From assembly GCF_000337915.1 (NCBI RefSeq), contig NZ_AOJE01000057.1:178645-230214 (forward strand): a stretch of 51,570 nt of DNA. Reading direction: 5' to 3'. The translations under genes and the position numbers were made by a program. Shown piece after piece: positions 51,255 to 51,570 of the stretch; the first letter of the stretch is position 1, and each line of letters begins with the position of its first letter. This DNA is from Halorubrum saccharovorum DSM 1137 (lineage in GTDB: Archaea; Halobacteriota; Halobacteria; Halobacteriales; Haloferacaceae). The notes under the pieces are model-generated. The model searched no databases, was not told the DNA's origin, and saw nothing but the letters and a program-made list of their open reading frames with translations.

Positions 51255-51570
51255 TGCCCGTGAACCGCGGGCTCGTCGGCGTCCTCGCCCTCGCCGTGTT
51301 GGTGTGGGGCGTCGCCTTCGGCGGGGGGCTCACCGTCGCCGTCCTCACGTCGAGCGCTAACGTGACGACGACGTTCGAGACGGTCGACGAACTCGCCTCG
51401 ATCGACCAGCCGAGCGGCGACGATCTCACCGCCGCGACCGGCTCCGACGGAAACGGGACGAACGGTACCGCGCCGTCCGGGAACGGTACCGCACCGTCCG
51501 GGAACGGTACCGCACCGTCCGGGAACGGTACCGCACCGTCCGGGAACGGTACCGCACCGTCCGGGAACGG
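51254..51570 (+). CDS. Membrane-anchored NGTAPSG-repeat protein (5' part)
   Basis: At least 105 residues, running off the window. A signal-anchor/SipW-like helix (GLVGVLALAVLVWGVAFGGG) is followed by VLTSSANVTTTFETVDELAS, then an acidic segment and tandem N-G-T-A-P-S-G heptapeptides. The start overlaps the signal peptidase stop by 1 nt. The repeat is Thr/Ser-rich with one N-glycosylation sequon per unit. It is probably a glycosylated stalk; the C-terminal domain lies outside the window. Confidence 0.7.
   Translation, partial: MPVNRGLVGVLALAVLVWGVAFGGGLTVAVLTSSANVTTTFETVDELASIDQPSGDDLTAATGSDGNGTNGTAPSGNGTAPSGNGTAPSGNGTAPSGNGTAPSGN
51461..51570 (+). repeat. 21-bp coding tandem repeat, running off the window
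   Basis: Units AACGGTACCGCACCGTCCGG plus G, encoding Asn-Gly-Thr-Ala-Pro-Ser-Gly. Five full copies (51461-51565) and the start of a sixth; almost perfect at DNA level, so copy number is likely variable. Confidence 0.95.

Overview
The window is haloarchaeal chromosome, most like Halorubrum or a close relative. The evidence is very high GC with GC-rich third codon positions, strongly acidic proteins, split RNA polymerase genes (A'/A'' and B'/B''), a two-fold histone, a sensory rhodopsin with its transducer, Tat-type lipoprotein signals, and TATA-like boxes about 27 nt upstream of start codons, as in leaderless transcripts.

Layout. 1-9.4 kb: the end of a DoxX-like gene, a phototaxis pair (transducer plus sensory rhodopsin II-like opsin), a fused siroheme decarboxylase, a TrpD-like enzyme, NAD synthetase, and a Nudix gene whose 3' end lies in a 24-bp tandem repeat. 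9.4-15.8 kb: a CBS protein, a flavin monooxygenase, a dUTPase/dCTP deaminase family enzyme, aconitase and a dicarboxylate symporter. 15.9-26.3 kb: the transcription/translation block on the minus strand, rpoH-rpoB''-rpoB'-rpoA'-rpoA''-nusA, then a lipoprotein gene, then rpsL-rpsG. 26.6-31 kb: two tRNA-Asp genes, histone deacetylase, histone and RPA genes, and tRNA-Arg. Both tRNA loci are followed by partial copies of the tRNA 3' end and by short hairpins with 11-nt loops. 31-42.7 kb: a lipoprotein, a cation/proton antiporter with an RCK domain, a tRNA-like remnant with two small genes, a DUF309 protein, an Azf-type glucose-6-phosphate dehydrogenase, sepF, mutS, and two membrane-anchored HTH proteins around a zinc-finger membrane protein and a 9-bp minisatellite.

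43.1-51.6 kb (running off the window) holds the most unusual system. Five secreted proteins have N-termini that combine a twin-arginine motif with a SipW/TasA-like signal (RR..., then AYFND/AYLSD, then NTLTAGELDL). Two of them carry a von Willebrand A domain inserted inside the TasA-like domain. They are followed, with 1-4 nt overlaps, by a SipW/ER-type signal peptidase (Ser/His) with extra membrane segments, and by a membrane-anchored protein with a long N-G-T-A-P repeat. I infer an exported TasA-like surface fibre or adhesin with its own processing peptidase; this is inference, not shown by the sequence alone.

All function calls are from reading motifs and remembered family features; no database search was possible.
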